Under the pieces are notes generated by a model. It did no database searches, was not told the DNA's origin, and was given only the letters and a program-made list of their open reading frames with translations. A DNA stretch of 60,000 bases from Bolinopsis microptera (taxonomy: Eukaryota; Ctenophora; Tentaculata; Lobata; Bolinopsidae), in contig NC_087079.1 of NCBI RefSeq assembly GCF_026151205.1, positions 1,392,028 through 1,452,027 of the forward strand, read 5' to 3'. Within the stretch, counting starts at the first letter, position 1, and every line of letters starts with the position of its first letter. The translations under genes were made by a program, and so were the position numbers. Of the stretch, positions 20,170-35,100 are shown piece by piece.

Positions 20170-23100
20170 GCCAGAGCACGGCAAGCAGTCAAAGCGTTCG
20201 ACCTCCTCCCAGTCCTAGACTACAAGTCTCCAGCTGGAAAACCTTCCTGTGTCACTGTAGCTGGTAAATAGTCACGTGATCTGTTTGCACGTGCAAACTT
20301 AAACGGAAGATATTTTCACGCGAAGAAGATGAATATTTTGCATGATGTTTTATTATTTTATTCATAAAGTGCAAACCATTCACTTGTAAACTTCTTCGTA
20401 CTATTTATCATGCCATTTAAAACATTCTTACCACCAAATAACACGTGACAAATAACACGTGCCTAATAACATGTGCCAAATAACACGTGACAAATAACAC
20501 GTGACTACTAACTTAACACGTGACCATTCCAGGAAATGATGTGTACGTGGGGTATACGTCCGGACATGTCCGTCACTTCCTGGTGTCCTCCTCCACCTCC
20601 GCTAGTGGTAGGACCAAGTACCAAGTCCGATACTTGGACGAGATGATAGGTGGGTTTTTTGTTAATCGTTTAATAATTATATATGAATAATGTTGTTTTT
20701 GATACGATAAGTTTAGAGACGATTGCAAATTTGAAACTGTCAATTTTTACAATCTTAACTTAAATTTAAGAAAATGAGTTAATACAATAATTTTAACATG
20801 TAAAACTTCTCCAGGAAGCTCCAAGAAGTCAATATCCAAGATAGTAGTGGCTCCAACTATAGCCAGAATTATTGGTCTTGCAGAAAATCAGGTAAACTTA
20901 ATGAGAAATTGAGATGATCTCGTCCCTAACTTATACACAATACTAGCCCCCATTCTTAAAGACGAACTCACTGCTAACAATTTGACCCTCTATATAACAA
21001 TTTCAGGTGTTTGTAGGTGATATGTTCAGTATGGTGGGTGCCCAGACTTATGGCAGATCAACCCCCAAGTCTGTTACTTTTATATCTGTTAACGAAGCTT
21101 CCACTTCTTACGATCTCGAGGTAAGAACAAAGATTAACGTCAAAAGTTTGATAGATAAAATGCAATTTAGCACTTTTGCAAGCCAAAAAAACTAAAGTCA
21201 CTCTTTGCGGCTCTTCAGAACATCACAAAAAGTAGATTTCAATTCCCAAATTCCCCAACTTTGTCCCTCAACTTTGTTCCCAGATATTCCCCAACTTTGT
21301 CTCCAGATAATTCCCCAATTCGCAACTTTTCCCCAGATATTCCCCAACTTTGTCCCCAACTTTGCCCCCAGATAATTCCCAATTCCCCAACTTTGTCCCC
21401 AGATATTCCCCAACTTTGTCCCCAGATATTCCCCAATTCCCCAACTCTGTCCCCAATTCCCCAACTTTCTAACTTTGTCTGCCCAGATAGCGGTGTGCCA
21501 GGCCCGTAAGAAGAGCGTGTTGCTGATGATGGTGACCGCAGAGAGGTTCATCACCAAACAAGAGATCAGTAACCTACAAGCTGTCCCTCAAAAGGTGCTC
21601 TGGCATGGTTCCGTTCTTCTTCTCGCTTACGAAGGGTGCGTCTAGTTGTCAAATTTCGCACCTTCTCTGCCAAAAGTTACGTTTCATGTAGTTAGGATGA
21701 GAATTACGCAAGATACACACACGCAAGATGTACATTTCTAAGTATAACATGAAACACTAGAAACTGGCTCAAATTGAGGGGCTTGTACGATACTGGTTGC
21801 GAGAGAAATGTGCACTTACTTTTATAATTAGAGTAACTTCTTACCTTAACCTAATCTAAGATACCCCTCTAACACCCTGCTAACACCTTTCTAACACCTC
21901 TCTAACACCCCTTTCAGATACTACTCAGTGTACGACCTGATGTCCCGTACAGAGTTAGAACTGTTTCCCTACAACACCACCACTACCTCCCCTCTGATGA
22001 AGACACTGGGCGAGGGTGAGATATACATGAACGGAGACGGTCTTGGTATGATCATCAACGAGTCAGGTTTGTTCTGGGAGGGGGGGGGGGCAATGGCATA
22101 AAATGGCATAAATGGAGAATTACTCAAGGTAGGGTGTTTCCATTTTCTCCATAGAGAAGTCTCCATTGTATGCCATTTTATGCCATTTTATGTCATTTAA
22201 AAACTAAAAAATCTAAAAACGCCATTAAAAAAGATTTATTAGATTTAATTTTAGATATCACAATGTAGTCTAAATTTAACGAGGAGAAAACGTAAATTTA
22301 TAACGTTTAATAACAGGAGGTGATAATTAATGATTGTCAAATTGTGATTAATTGTGATTGTTTTATTAACTTTATTTCTGACTTCAGGTGATGTTTGCCG
22401 AGCTCCAATAGCGTGGATAAACCAACCAAAGTTCGTGTGTTACTCTAAACCTTACATAGTCGGCATATCACAATCCTCGATACAAGTTAGTAGAATATAA
22501 AAACAAGTTGTCTTTTCTAACATTAAGATATGGGAATTTTCGTAATTTTCTGGAGAAAGTACTGCAAAGCATTCATTTTTACGTTCACAGATTTCAACTT
22601 GAATGAATAATTTAATTAACCATATAGACTCGTCACTTCTATGTTTTGAATAAAGTTAACTATCAGGTTTACAGTCTGATAGACCAACAGCTGAAACAAA
22701 AGTCAGGGTTTAACGACGCTATGTCAGCTGGGGATTTCGCTGGGAACATCTTCATAATCACGGAGGAACAGGTAATTTATTATGTGTTGGATTAGTGATC
22801 ACATCGATATAGGGTCTTACACAAACTATTGAAAGCCATACCCTTTCCTCGGAGTAAAAACGTATGAAATTTTAGAATGAACAGCTCTAACGATTATAAA
22901 CTTTAGGAAAAACGGATTTGTTGTTCAAATGTAGACCCCAGAAGCTTTTATGATCAGCGCTCATCAGCCACACTAAAGATAAAATACGAAAACAATTGTG
23001 AACCAATAGAAACGATTGTGCAGGTCATCAAGTATACAGTTAACACTTCAGATCTAACACCTTTATAACACCTTTATAACACCCTGCTAATAACACTTCA

Positions 23101-26100
23101 GATCTACATGTTGTTGCCAGTTCCGGCAGAGGAGCAGGTTGAGAGACTGTTAGACTCCGGGAACTTGGACCAGGCCATGGCTCTGGCGGAGGAGACACTT
23201 GGTAGTCTGACTCGGAGTAAAAGCAGCCGGCTTAAGGCCCTTAGGTGTGTAGTGTGAATTTTTTTACCAAGTTATCTCTTGAGTCTTGACCCATGATATT
23301 TGTTTGGGAATTTAACGACAGATCCATCACTCATGAGGATAATTTACTATTGAATTTAACAAACAAAAAAAACATTTGAAAAAAAACAACATGGAACTAA
23401 ACAGAGTACACCGCCTCCCCTCAGACAGCGAGCAGCTAACCAATACTGGACACGGGGGGATCTAGAGGAAGCGTTCAGTCTCTTCACTAAGACTCATACC
23501 CCACCCGCTAAGATATACTGTCTGTATGATACCTTGTTTACTGCTACCACTGCGGGGGTATCTGTTGCTGGGTTACCAGAGGTATCTGTTGCTGGGTTAC
23601 CAGAGGATAAGATGCGAGATTATCACGTGTTTCTACTTCAGTATGTCAGTAAAACTGGTGAGATACATCCTAAATTCTTATTCCTCTTTTTCATATCATG
23701 TTCTCTATGAATCTTGTATGCTCCACGATGGAATAGTTTGACAAATAAATAACCTTTCCCTGGTTTTCCACTTTAATTATATTGCTTCCGCAGGAGTAAG
23801 TTTGACAAATAAATAACCTTTCCCTGGTATCACACTTTAATTGCTTCCGCAGGAGTAAGAACTGAGGAACTGAATACGATAGAGTTCAAACTGGTAGCTC
23901 TCACAGACCCGGATAAAATACTTGATCTCTTGAAGGAAAAGAGACCTATGGATATGAAATGCGTTGTCAGCTTCCTTAAAACGGAGGGATTTCTCTACAT
24001 GGTAATCTTAATAAGATTTAAACCTTTGCAACTAAAATTAGGTCGTTAATTCTGACCATGATCACTGATCAATCAAGTTCACAAACTGCCTCCCCCCTCC
24101 ATAGCTATTGTGTTAAAATTATACTAGGGTAAACATTTAGCAACCCCGGCCCCTCCTTCCCCCTCAGTGATTACGTATTAATATGTGAACGACCCCTCTA
24201 AAACCCTCTACAACCCTCTAAAACCCTCTAAAACCCTCTAAAAATCGTTTCAGCTGGGGGTGTACTATGCTAGTTGCGGGTTCGTAAGTGAAGCAGTGGA
24301 CCAGTGGCGGGAGTTGGAGGAGAGTGAGATGCAGACACGTGACCCACGATACCCCGGCCTCAGATGTATCGTGGACCTCCTTCTATCTACTAATATCCAG
24401 GTCATTACATACAGCAGACTCACAGAGAGCAATACGTGAGAGTTAAAAATTGCAAACCACATTACGCAGGGCACTATAAATAAAGCAGGTCACAGCGCTG
24501 CTTCTCCGAGGATATAGAACTGTCCTAAAAATACAACAGAGACTTGAACATAACACCTTCACACACAAAGGGATTGTATTTTCTTTACCGAACTTGATTG
24601 ATAAATCAATCCGGCTTAATACACAAAGTTTTTACGCACCTAGATGAGAACCTCAGCTCTTCGCAATACCATTCAATCGTTTATGTAACTCAGACAACAT
24701 GAACCGAGCGTGCTAAATCACTCTAGAGTCGACCTCCGAGATTTTTCTAAAAGGGCCACTGACAGTTGACATCTACCCGATTCGATGTATTTTCGAACGC
24801 TGATTCCGAATCACCCCACATGACATAGGGTTAAAATGCTCCCCTAGCGAGATATAGGCGAAAAACTGTCTCGATCACGTGATATGACCATATACGGAAG
24901 TTGGTATAATTTCACGTTAGGGTTAGGGTTTCAGCGTATGCTTCAGTTAGGGATTGGGTTAGGGTTAGGGTTGGGATCAGATTAGATGGTTAGGGTTTCG
25001 AATAGTCATCCAGAGCCATCTAGAGGACGTGTTTAAAAAGTAACGTGACAGTCGATTGTAGAGTGATTAATCATCATCCAACATGAACAGCATCTCTGAC
25101 ATAATGACCGGTAATGAGCGCTTCCCAAACACACAAGGATATATCTTGTGTTCTTGGCTAGTATATATTAAACATTTGACACGGAGTTGCGGAGTGAGCT
25201 ATGTGCCTCGGCCCTCGCCGGGCTAAAGTAGTGAATGTCCTTGCTGTACGGCAAGTCAAACAAGGAATTGAAACTACTAGGTTCCGTACAGACTCAACTC
25301 TACACCCATGTCAATATGTTCATATGTAAGCCTCTTGATTATATAATTATAGAATTTACCGGGGCAGTCCTCATATTGTAGAAACGAGAATTACTGAAAA
25401 CAAAGAAGTCTCTAGAAAAACACTTGCCCACGTGACACACAGTGAAATACATCAACACTATTTACAACTATATCCACTTTTACTTTTTTACAAAAAGGTG
25501 GATGGAAAAATTGATATAATCACTACTGAGACACGTGCTAATTCCACACGTGCTAATTTCAGGCGGTGATAATGAGTAACGTAGAGTGGCTGATATCACG
25601 TGACCCAGACCGGACCCTCCACCTCCTCGTGTCAACCTCTGCTGAACTGAACAACGACCATATCCTCAACCTCCTGGTTGAGAGGCCTCTACATATTGTA
25701 GCCTTCTTGGAGGAGCTCGTAGTAAGTGTGTTTTGTTATTCTTTATATCAGTGCTTACTGTTTGATTCTATATTTTAAGTGTTCAATTGTGATTAGTAAA
25801 CACGGGCTGTGGGGAAGGAAACCATCGCGATAAATCGTTGTTAACGATAATACCGGTATTGATTGTTAATATAAATAATTTATTGAAGCCGCCATTTGGG
25901 AGAAAGGAAATGGCAGTAATAAATCGAGACGGGATAAATTGGTACGCAGTAAAACGGGTTCAACAGTGAAAATTTCGTGTCCAAAGTTTTCCTCTTCTCT
26001 GAACAGCGAACACTACCACTACAACTACCACTATTATTAACACTTCAAATACCACACTCCCAGATAAACCAAAGAACTGATATAAACCGCTACCACACCC

Positions 26101-29100
26101 AGCTAGCGCAACAGTACCTGACCTTGTTGCTGTCACCACACACCACCAGGCAGAGAGCCCTCCTTCTTCGCAAGAAACTTCAGGTGGGCGAAATTGAGAT
26201 ACCTAATATCTAATAATTTGATAGAGTTAATTTCCTTGAAGGCGGTCTAATTGAGATATCTAGTAGTTTGATAGAGTTCATTTCTTTGAAGGCGGTCTAA
26301 TCTAGATATTGTTAAAGAGCTATAGACAGAGTTTAACGAGTTAAAAAAGTAAGATATCCTTAAATGTATGCGCATTACGGAAGCTGAAGCTCTAAAAGCG
26401 TGGTGAGGTAATCAGGTAATGATACAAAAATGTTTGCAATATAATTATACCTCAATCTGTTAAAATGTATTTTAACAGATTGTGTGTAATGTAAATTTTG
26501 GGGCCGTAAGTGACACGTTTATTTATCCCGTACGTGGGGATCATTTCGAACTTTTGTTAGTTGCGGTCCCTGTCAGTCGATTATTTTCATAATCGATTTG
26601 CCTTGTTTCACTTTGTCTGTCGTGAGCCATGGTACTCTTTACTAAACACTACAATGTTAAAAAATCACGCTCGTGTTACAAGATCTATCTTAAAAATTTG
26701 ACCAAAATTGTTTAACTTCATTTGCTGTTTTGTTTTACAACTTCGTGTAAAAGGTTGTAATTAACCAAAAAATTTGTCGCTTTTGTTAGATCACAATTTT
26801 TAGCGGTTCAACACAAGTATTCACAGTTTAATCGTCCAAATTGGCATAAACATTAACAACGTACAGTTTCACCTATTTTTCATAGAAAACAAGTATGAAA
26901 GATAATTTCCTAGGCTTGAAATGGTCGTTATGACGCCTGATGTTGAGAACTCCTCGAGCACCAGCAAAGAAATAAAATCTTCTGAAGATGAAAGAGCTGA
27001 TGAAAAGAGTGTTGAGATGACGTTAGAGGAGCTTCTTCAAGGATTGGGTCTAGGAAAAGCACACTTTTTAATTTGGAGCTTGCATTTCTTAACAGCGACG
27101 ATGTATCTGATAGTTTATTTCAAGACCACCATTCTTATTCCTTACCTTCGGTGTGAATGGGGATTGGACTCAACTTTTGAGGCAGCAATTGGGTCCGTTT
27201 ATACAGTTTTTGTCGTCCTGGGTGGAATATCCTTTGGCAACCTGGCTGACAAATATGGAAGGAAGACCATAGTTCTAGCAACATCACTGGTAATGATTCT
27301 CGGATGTATCCTAGCTGTAGTTTCGCCAAATAAATGGGTATTTTTGTTTGCTCGTGTTATCCAAGGAGCTTGCCATGGAATAGGCTTTCCTGTAATTTTT
27401 GTCTTTGCGGCTGAAATTGCTAGCTCCGAATTCAAAGAACTGGCGATCTTCTTGATTTATATGGGTGCTCAACTGGGTGGGGTATTCTTGTCGGTGATGT
27501 CCTACTTGGTTCTCAACGAGATTGGCTGGCGATATTTGATTGCAGTTGTTTCGGCCCCCTTAGTCATTGTTGTCATTGGTCTTCTCCTGACCCCGGAGAC
27601 TCCACGCTTCCTTCTGGTGAGCTCTAAGAAAGAAGAAGCAATGTTAACAATCAAGAAATATTACAAATGGAATGGCAACTCTTTTCCAGAGGGCTGTTCT
27701 GGGCTCTTAATGCACAAAACCGAGAAAGGAGGGCAGTTTTTGGGGCTTTTCCGCCATGGCCTTGGTAGGCTAACTGTTCTCCTGTCCACTATATTTTTTG
27801 CCAATCTTTACATCTGGTTAGCATTTGCTGCCTACTTGCCCCTTGCTTTGGACAAGAACGCAGAAAAGGAAAACTTAACATCAGATAACGGGAAATGTGG
27901 GAACAGTCTTGATCAATCTGCCCTTATTGGTGTTGTGGTAGCTTTCCTGGGTGATGTGGTCGGGTGCACTTTTGCTGCCATTTCTAAGAAAAAGTTGGGA
28001 AATGTTGGCAGAAAGGTTGTGTTTAGAGGGCTAGCTGTGGTGGTGTTGCTTGCCACTATTCCGGTCTTCTTTGATCTGTCAAAAGTTGTTACCGATATCT
28101 TGAGCATGGTTCTCCGTTTCTCCGTCACTGGCTTGAGGTACTCCTTCTGGCTGCTTTCCATTGAGGACTACCCAACTGTACTGAGGGGAACTGCTTCAGC
28201 TTTTACACATGCTATAGGGAACGTTGGAGGTACCCTGGGGTCACTACTGACGTATGTGCTATTTCCTGTTAGTCCGGTGGTAGTGGTTGGGTTATTTGTT
28301 GGGATTGCTATGTTGCAGCTTGTAGCGTCAATTCTTCTTAGAACTGGGAGGAAGAATAATTTGGCTGATCATACAGGGGAAGGTGATTGAATGGTAATTG
28401 CAGACATGGTTCCTTTTTAAAATTCATAGACTTGGCTATTGGTTGAAGTGAGTTCTTGCCCTTGAAGACGATAAATACTGTTTATTGGTCAGCAGTCAGT
28501 AAAGTCTCTTCCAAATTTTCAAAGGTTCAAATGTAACAATATAACAACTCGATTAGTCAATCAATAGGAGACTTTTGGGATTCTCAATGTCAAAAGAAGA
28601 ACAAATGACGATAATAATCATTTCCGCAATGTGATGTGATAAGATAATATTAAGTATTATGTTATGGGATGGAAGTATTTTACCCAGGTGGAGCCAGTCC
28701 ACACCCTGGCTTCATAATAAGATAATATGAAGAATTTGTTCTTATTCTAGATAAAAAGCTCGAATATATTTAAATCGTTGATTAATCAGTATAATCTTAT
28801 CTTTATATTCTGTGCACTGAATAACTTCAAATCAATTCTGGGGAATATGAGGCCTATAATGATGTTTATAATTCGCAAGAAAAACCACAGTAGCAATCGC
28901 CAGTGCCCCAACAATAACAACACCAAAACCTATGAAAATATCAGATAATCTCCCTGAATATCCGGGGTAATCACACTCCCTTGATCCTGGCTCTGAAACC
29001 TGTCCTTTCAAACACTTCCTACACTCGTCCCGGAAATAGAAAGTGTTCCGAGGACACGGTTCACAGTGAGTAGATATTGTGGTCACAAACCCTGTCCCTG

Positions 29101-32100
29101 CTGTACAGTGTCTTTTAAAGGTTATCCTGAAGGGTATTGTTGTGTACTGAAGGGTTTCAGGGTCTCCTATCCCACACTTCCATTGTTCTGTTCTGCTTCT
29201 TGCGGTGCTTGGAACTGACGTGTCTGATAATGTTAGGTGCATCTCGTACGTTTCTGGGCTTGCTCCTTTTGTGATTGAAATGTTACCTTTTGTTGCGGAG
29301 ATATTATTTTTAGTGTAATAAACAACTTCATTGTTCAAAACTTCTATAAAGTAAAAGTCTGAATTTGTCTCATTCACTAAAAATAACTGCTCGACAGTTA
29401 TCCTGCAGACAGCACTCGCATTACCATTCTCTTCTGCTTCTAAGTTAGGTACCTCTATCCCAAAACACTGACTTGATCCAGGTCCTGATACTTTCCTTCT
29501 CGGACAGCTTGTACAAACATTATGTTTCGGAAATGTGTTCTTAGGACAGGTGGTGCACTGTGAAGCACCAGGAGTTGTCATTCCTGTACCCGAGGGACAT
29601 GACTTGATGACTGGTTACTGTGAAGGGGGCAGTTGTGAATATCTTGGTTATGGGATCTCGAACCCCACACTTCCAACTATGTGTCACGTTTTTCAGATTG
29701 TTTGGAATTGATATTGCTGACAGGTCCAATGATATTCTGTAGGTTCCTGCTACGGTATCGTTTATTTTTATCCTGTCAGAGATGTTTTCAGCAGTGTAAT
29801 ACACTTCCTCATCCTTAAAAATGTCGATAAGGTACAGAATCGCTATGTTTTCTCCTGGAGACCCACCGAAAGTGATGTCGCAAGTTGCGACCAGTTCTTC
29901 CTTTTCTACACCCGTAACATCACCAGTCTCAATAGACACCCGATAAAAAGTATGAGATTTGTCCTCCACCTTACACTTAACTGAACTATAAGAGGAAGAG
30001 TTAAGACTGTGGACAACAGTGAACAAACTGCTAAGCTCTCTGTTTCGTCTAGCTTGAGGGGTGATGTCCTGGTCATCCTGGTCAGTCCAGGTGATGTTAG
30101 GTGGTTTTGGTGAGCTAGTGCTGCTGCAATTCAAGGGGACATCCTTAGTGTAATACTTTCTGTTAGCCTCTAACGTCAACTCTATTCGTGTATCATTCAT
30201 ACAGATACTGTATGGAGATGGTCCTAGATCTGCATCTTTGCACATATCACTAGCATCATTTAATCCTATCGGAAACTTGTACAAAATGAATTCCTCACAA
30301 TTGAATGATTCTACCAAGAAAGAGTCCGTCGACAAGGAGCAGGGTGGATTAGTTTTAGTACTATAAAGCAAGAAGTAATATTTACTGTTTGTGTTGTTAG
30401 CTTCCCTGACATTGGGGACCAGTGCTATTTGGTAGAAACCATTGCAATGTCCTCTCTCTGGGCATATGGTTCCATTAGGAAACTCTGCTATCTTCACATA
30501 CGGACCTTCATCAAATCTGAACCATTTATTTTCTGTCACGTTAAAATCACAGTCCCCACATGTTATTGGCATTGGTGGATCTACAAAGTTAGTGAAATTA
30601 CAATTGTCGCTAGTGTTTCGGACTCTATCCCAGGGTGTGACATCGTTGAGTCCCTTGTACTCAGTACTCTTGTTGTAACTTGTGTAGGTGGAGGGGTCAG
30701 AGCAATTCGGGTACACATCTGCTGCTACTGCTACCCAGACTTGTATCATAACCAACATTGTCACTAATTGTAACCTCATCATCCTGTCCTGCAGCGTGGT
30801 ATTACTGCAGCATTTTGTTAAAACTTTAAACAGTTGATGAAATTCTACTGAAAACGAAAACTGTTTTTAATTAAGAAGTATCCTCCAAGTAAGATTTTTA
30901 AATCAAAGTTTAAGCTAAAATAAAGTCAACTCTCAAAATACAAATGCAATACGGTGACTAGTTATGATTTATAGTTTGGGAGATAACACCAGTAACCACA
31001 GCAACATGTAACCAACCTGAGCAAATTATCCGTGATATTTAACACTGAATATGTTTGTTAATAAATCAAGAATACGGAATCGAAATCTCGAAAATGGAGT
31101 TTTGAATTATGTTGACGCACGACATTCACACAGGAGTCAGATGACAGTAACCATGTATCATTGGTAGTTATGCCTTAAGATTCATTTACTTGCTAAAATA
31201 TGTTAGTGTGATAATTGCTCAGAAAAATAACGGAATGATTATAATTTTGTGCTAAGTTGTGATCAAAATAATGTATTATCTGGTATTTTATGGGCCGTTT
31301 AGAATGTAAGATGGTAAAAATAGCACGACAAAACTCCCTCTGAAATGTGTACCCAGACTAGAAGCTTTATTAGAATTACTAATCATAATTATCATGCAAT
31401 TGTTCTTAATCTTCAACTTGCTCTTCGACTGTAATCCTTAGTTCTAAATTTCTAGTTTTTCAAGTCCTGAGTAATGAGTTATAATCATATTTTTTATTTT
31501 TAAGGCTTGGATATGTCGTTCCTAGGAGATTATACATAGCTGTAAAGATGTAACGTCAGACACCGTCGTTTTTATGCTGGAAAATAACTTTACGTTAAAG
31601 AAAATTGAATACACATAATTTGCTAATAACAAAGTATGACTAAATTTATATGGTATTGAAAAAATTGTATTCAGAATAAAATGAATGCTGTGAGCCTCAC
31701 CATTGCATTAATCAAGTATTTTTCACTTTCAGTTTACAGAAAGGCTCCACCCTATTATTCTACCACTCCAATTTCACGCAATTCCAGATCTGTGTCTATC
31801 CGTCTTATTGAAGGAACACGCGTTTTCCTCAACCACCACTGATAAACCGCTGTACTTCTCACAATATTTCCAACTCTCAGTACTAGAACTCTCATCATGT
31901 CTTTAACTGTATCATCAAGAATCAGAGGGTTCATAAAGGAGTTGATGGGAAGGATGATGATGGAGAACAAGCTGTACCAAGGAGTTGCATCAAGGACTTC
32001 CAGAGAGTGTAGCACACATATTATAATGAAGGGAACCCAGCAAAAGAAATCGCTGGTAATGATTATGGCGATCCTTCTATCCATCTTGTTGTCACGTCTC

Positions 32101-35100
32101 GAACCAGCCCGTGCGTTGCCCGACTTCTCTGTCGCTTTGTGAGACAATAGACTGATTATAAGATACGAGGCAGCAATGATAAAAAAGCAAGCAAAGTTCA
32201 AAGTTAAAATACTCCAAACGAAAAGCTTCTGTGGGTCATCTGTGTTGACAAAATACTTGAAGAGGCACACTCCGTCGTTCCCATAAAATCCGACCGTCTC
32301 GATCCTTTTAGTGTCCGTGTAGTCTTCATAGTCCAAATCACGAGAAAACATTTCTTTCACCATTTCTTTGATCATTTTCCAGCTCGAAGACGTTTCTTTC
32401 ATTCTACCGTGATACGCTTCAAGGATTGCAAGGACCTTCTTTTTGTCAACAGTTCCTATGAATATCAGAAGGTCATCCGCAAACTTAACTCCATTAACAA
32501 AATAGTCCTCAAAATGATCAATAATTGGGATGATAGCAATTGCAACTGACGCTATGGTTAATAACACAGTCGCTCCTAAGATTTGAACCCTTCTTCTGTT
32601 TGTCACTTTGCCATGTGTCCTCTTTATATCACACACCACGTACAGTCGGCAAATACTGAGTGCAGTCATGGCAAATAGAGATACTTGAGTCCCGATAGTA
32701 CTTAGGACGCCCATAGTTGAGCACTGGTAGCTTGTGATCCACTTAATCTGTTCCTTACAGTAACTCTTCTTAAAGATGATCCCATCATAGATTGATATGG
32801 CAAATAGATAGCAACCAACTAAGATGTCTCCGAATGAAATAAGAATGATCAGCGATTTGTTCACCAACACTACGGAATTTTTACAGTGTCCTAAACTACC
32901 GAGGTTGTTCATGATTACGATTATGTTCGCCAAGATGGCTAGAGACCCTATTGTCCAGGATGCAACCTTCAAAGTGTTACTTTCTAGTATTTGCCTTGAA
33001 CACTGATCATTACATTCATCAGACAAATCCATACAATCAACCTGTCCATCACATCGGCTTGTTTTTGGAAGGTAACGACCAGATTCATTGCATTTAAAAT
33101 GGTTGGTGCAAGTCCTCTCATCAGAGCTGTCCCCACAGTCATCAACTAGATTGCACACTTGAGCGTAGTCTATACATTTTATTTTGTTGTCACATACAAA
33201 ATACCTATTCGTGTAGACATCTCCGAAGGATTTCGTGAAAAATGCAAGGTATTCATTGCTTGCTATTGTACCTATTCTAGCTGGGTACTGATCAGGACAT
33301 ACTTCGTATCTGGGGATGTTTCTCAATGGACAAATAGAATTGGTACACCTGTCTGTACAACTTGTGTACACATATTGTTCTCCAAACATGTGGTCACAAT
33401 TTTCAGATTTATTTGGGTAGATCAAAGCGGTTTTTGCTTGGACTCCAAAGAAATCATGGTTTGGAAATATAAAGTCTTCGTTAGCGCAGCCGCCTGTTAA
33501 ATTATGCAAATCTAAAAGACCTTTAACGCAATACGATAAAAGTTTAGTGAGACTTCTATCAGTGGTGAGCACTGTTGTTGTTATTAATGATGAGCTGAGA
33601 CGTTCAGAGCATATTTCATTCTCGTTTCCACAAGATTCAACACCGTCGCAAAGATAACTCAGTTCAACAAAACCAGGATCACCCCATGGACAAAGGAACA
33701 CGTTCTCGCAGTCTTCATTGCTAGTTACAAATCGTTTTGTCTTTCCTTGTCCACAAGTAGGCCAGATAGGGATTTCGTCGGTTCCATCAATACAATCTTG
33801 CACGCCATCTCCTAGCCATGCAAGAGGCAAAGATACTTCCTTGTCCGACCCTACTCGTCTCTTACATTTCCTTTGTGTCGTTGAATTACATATGAGTTGC
33901 GTTTCGTCACTTGAATCGTCGCAGTCGGGATCCCCATCACACATGCGGTGTTTGTGTATAGAACACGTTTTTGATGGATTTAAACAGTTATTTTCAATGT
34001 TATCATCACATGTCTTTTCACCATAGCAAATCATGTACTTGGAAACAGTGGACATGTATCCTTTCACAAGACAACTCACCCCCACTCTGGCTGAATCAGA
34101 ACAGTTCGTTTGATCCCAGGCAAAATCTCCGCAGTAACGTGACCAGTCATTAAAAAAGGCTGCACATCTTGTGATATCGAGAACCGGAACAGTTTCCTTC
34201 GAATACCTATGCTTGCAAGTAGTTTGGGTTTCGCTTGTTATTGTGCAGTTGGCCGAATCCTCTTTTTCACGACAAAACGTACGATTCTCCCAACAAAGCC
34301 CGGTTGGTTGGCGATAATTGACCTTTTCTTCATAGGCTTCGTGATCACAGTACAGACCATAAGTGAAACCATTACAACTGGCTTCATCTTCGCAATTAAT
34401 TTCATCACAAATATCATCACAAATGATTCCTGATGGCACTTTCTTCCCACTTTTTAGTTCTGTCATGTTGGTTTCCGAGCAGCCTGTTTCATCTAGGTCA
34501 GTGTTGTTGCAGTCCGGTATGTCATTACATAAACTATCATTGTTTTTGAGAAGATTCGTCGTCCAGATGCTATTAAAATCTGTTTTGCAAAGATAGTTAC
34601 CACAAAGAAGGTCGCTGTTTGAAAACTCCATTCCAGCTAACGTTATATCACAAGCTTGATAAAAGAGTGTGTCATTTGAGCAGAGGCTCCCTGAAAAGAG
34701 CACTCCTTGGGGATTGGCTTGTTTCTTATAAAATTCTGTAGAGTGAGGACACTTTATCCAAGTGTCGTTGCAGACGAACTGCAGGAATCCGTGATATTCT
34801 TCTATATTGCACGTATCTGAAGATAAGGGGTCGTTTACATATAACGTAATAATTTTTTGGAACATTTTTACACCCCCCCCCCCCTCCGTAATCAGTTTTA
34901 CACATAGCTATTGTGTCAAAATTACTCTAGCGTAATCATTCGGAACCACCCCCCTCCCCCCCCCCCCCCCCTCCCCCCCTTCAGCTGATTACTTAATATG
35001 TGAACGACTCCTAAGGTGATATTATTTTTGGCAATATTCTAAAACGAAATCATTCTAACATTCCTTTCAGAGCACACTACTAATTCTCCCTACTTTAGAT

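Noticed and set aside
21198-21557. ORFs rich in GNIWGQSWG / SPTLSPDIPQLC
   Set aside because: Readings of the intronic minisatellite; they overlap a splice acceptor and a real exon in another frame.
24917-24990. A chromosome end (telomere)
   Set aside because: The TTAGGG stretches are short, internal and part of a dispersed MITE flanked by genes.
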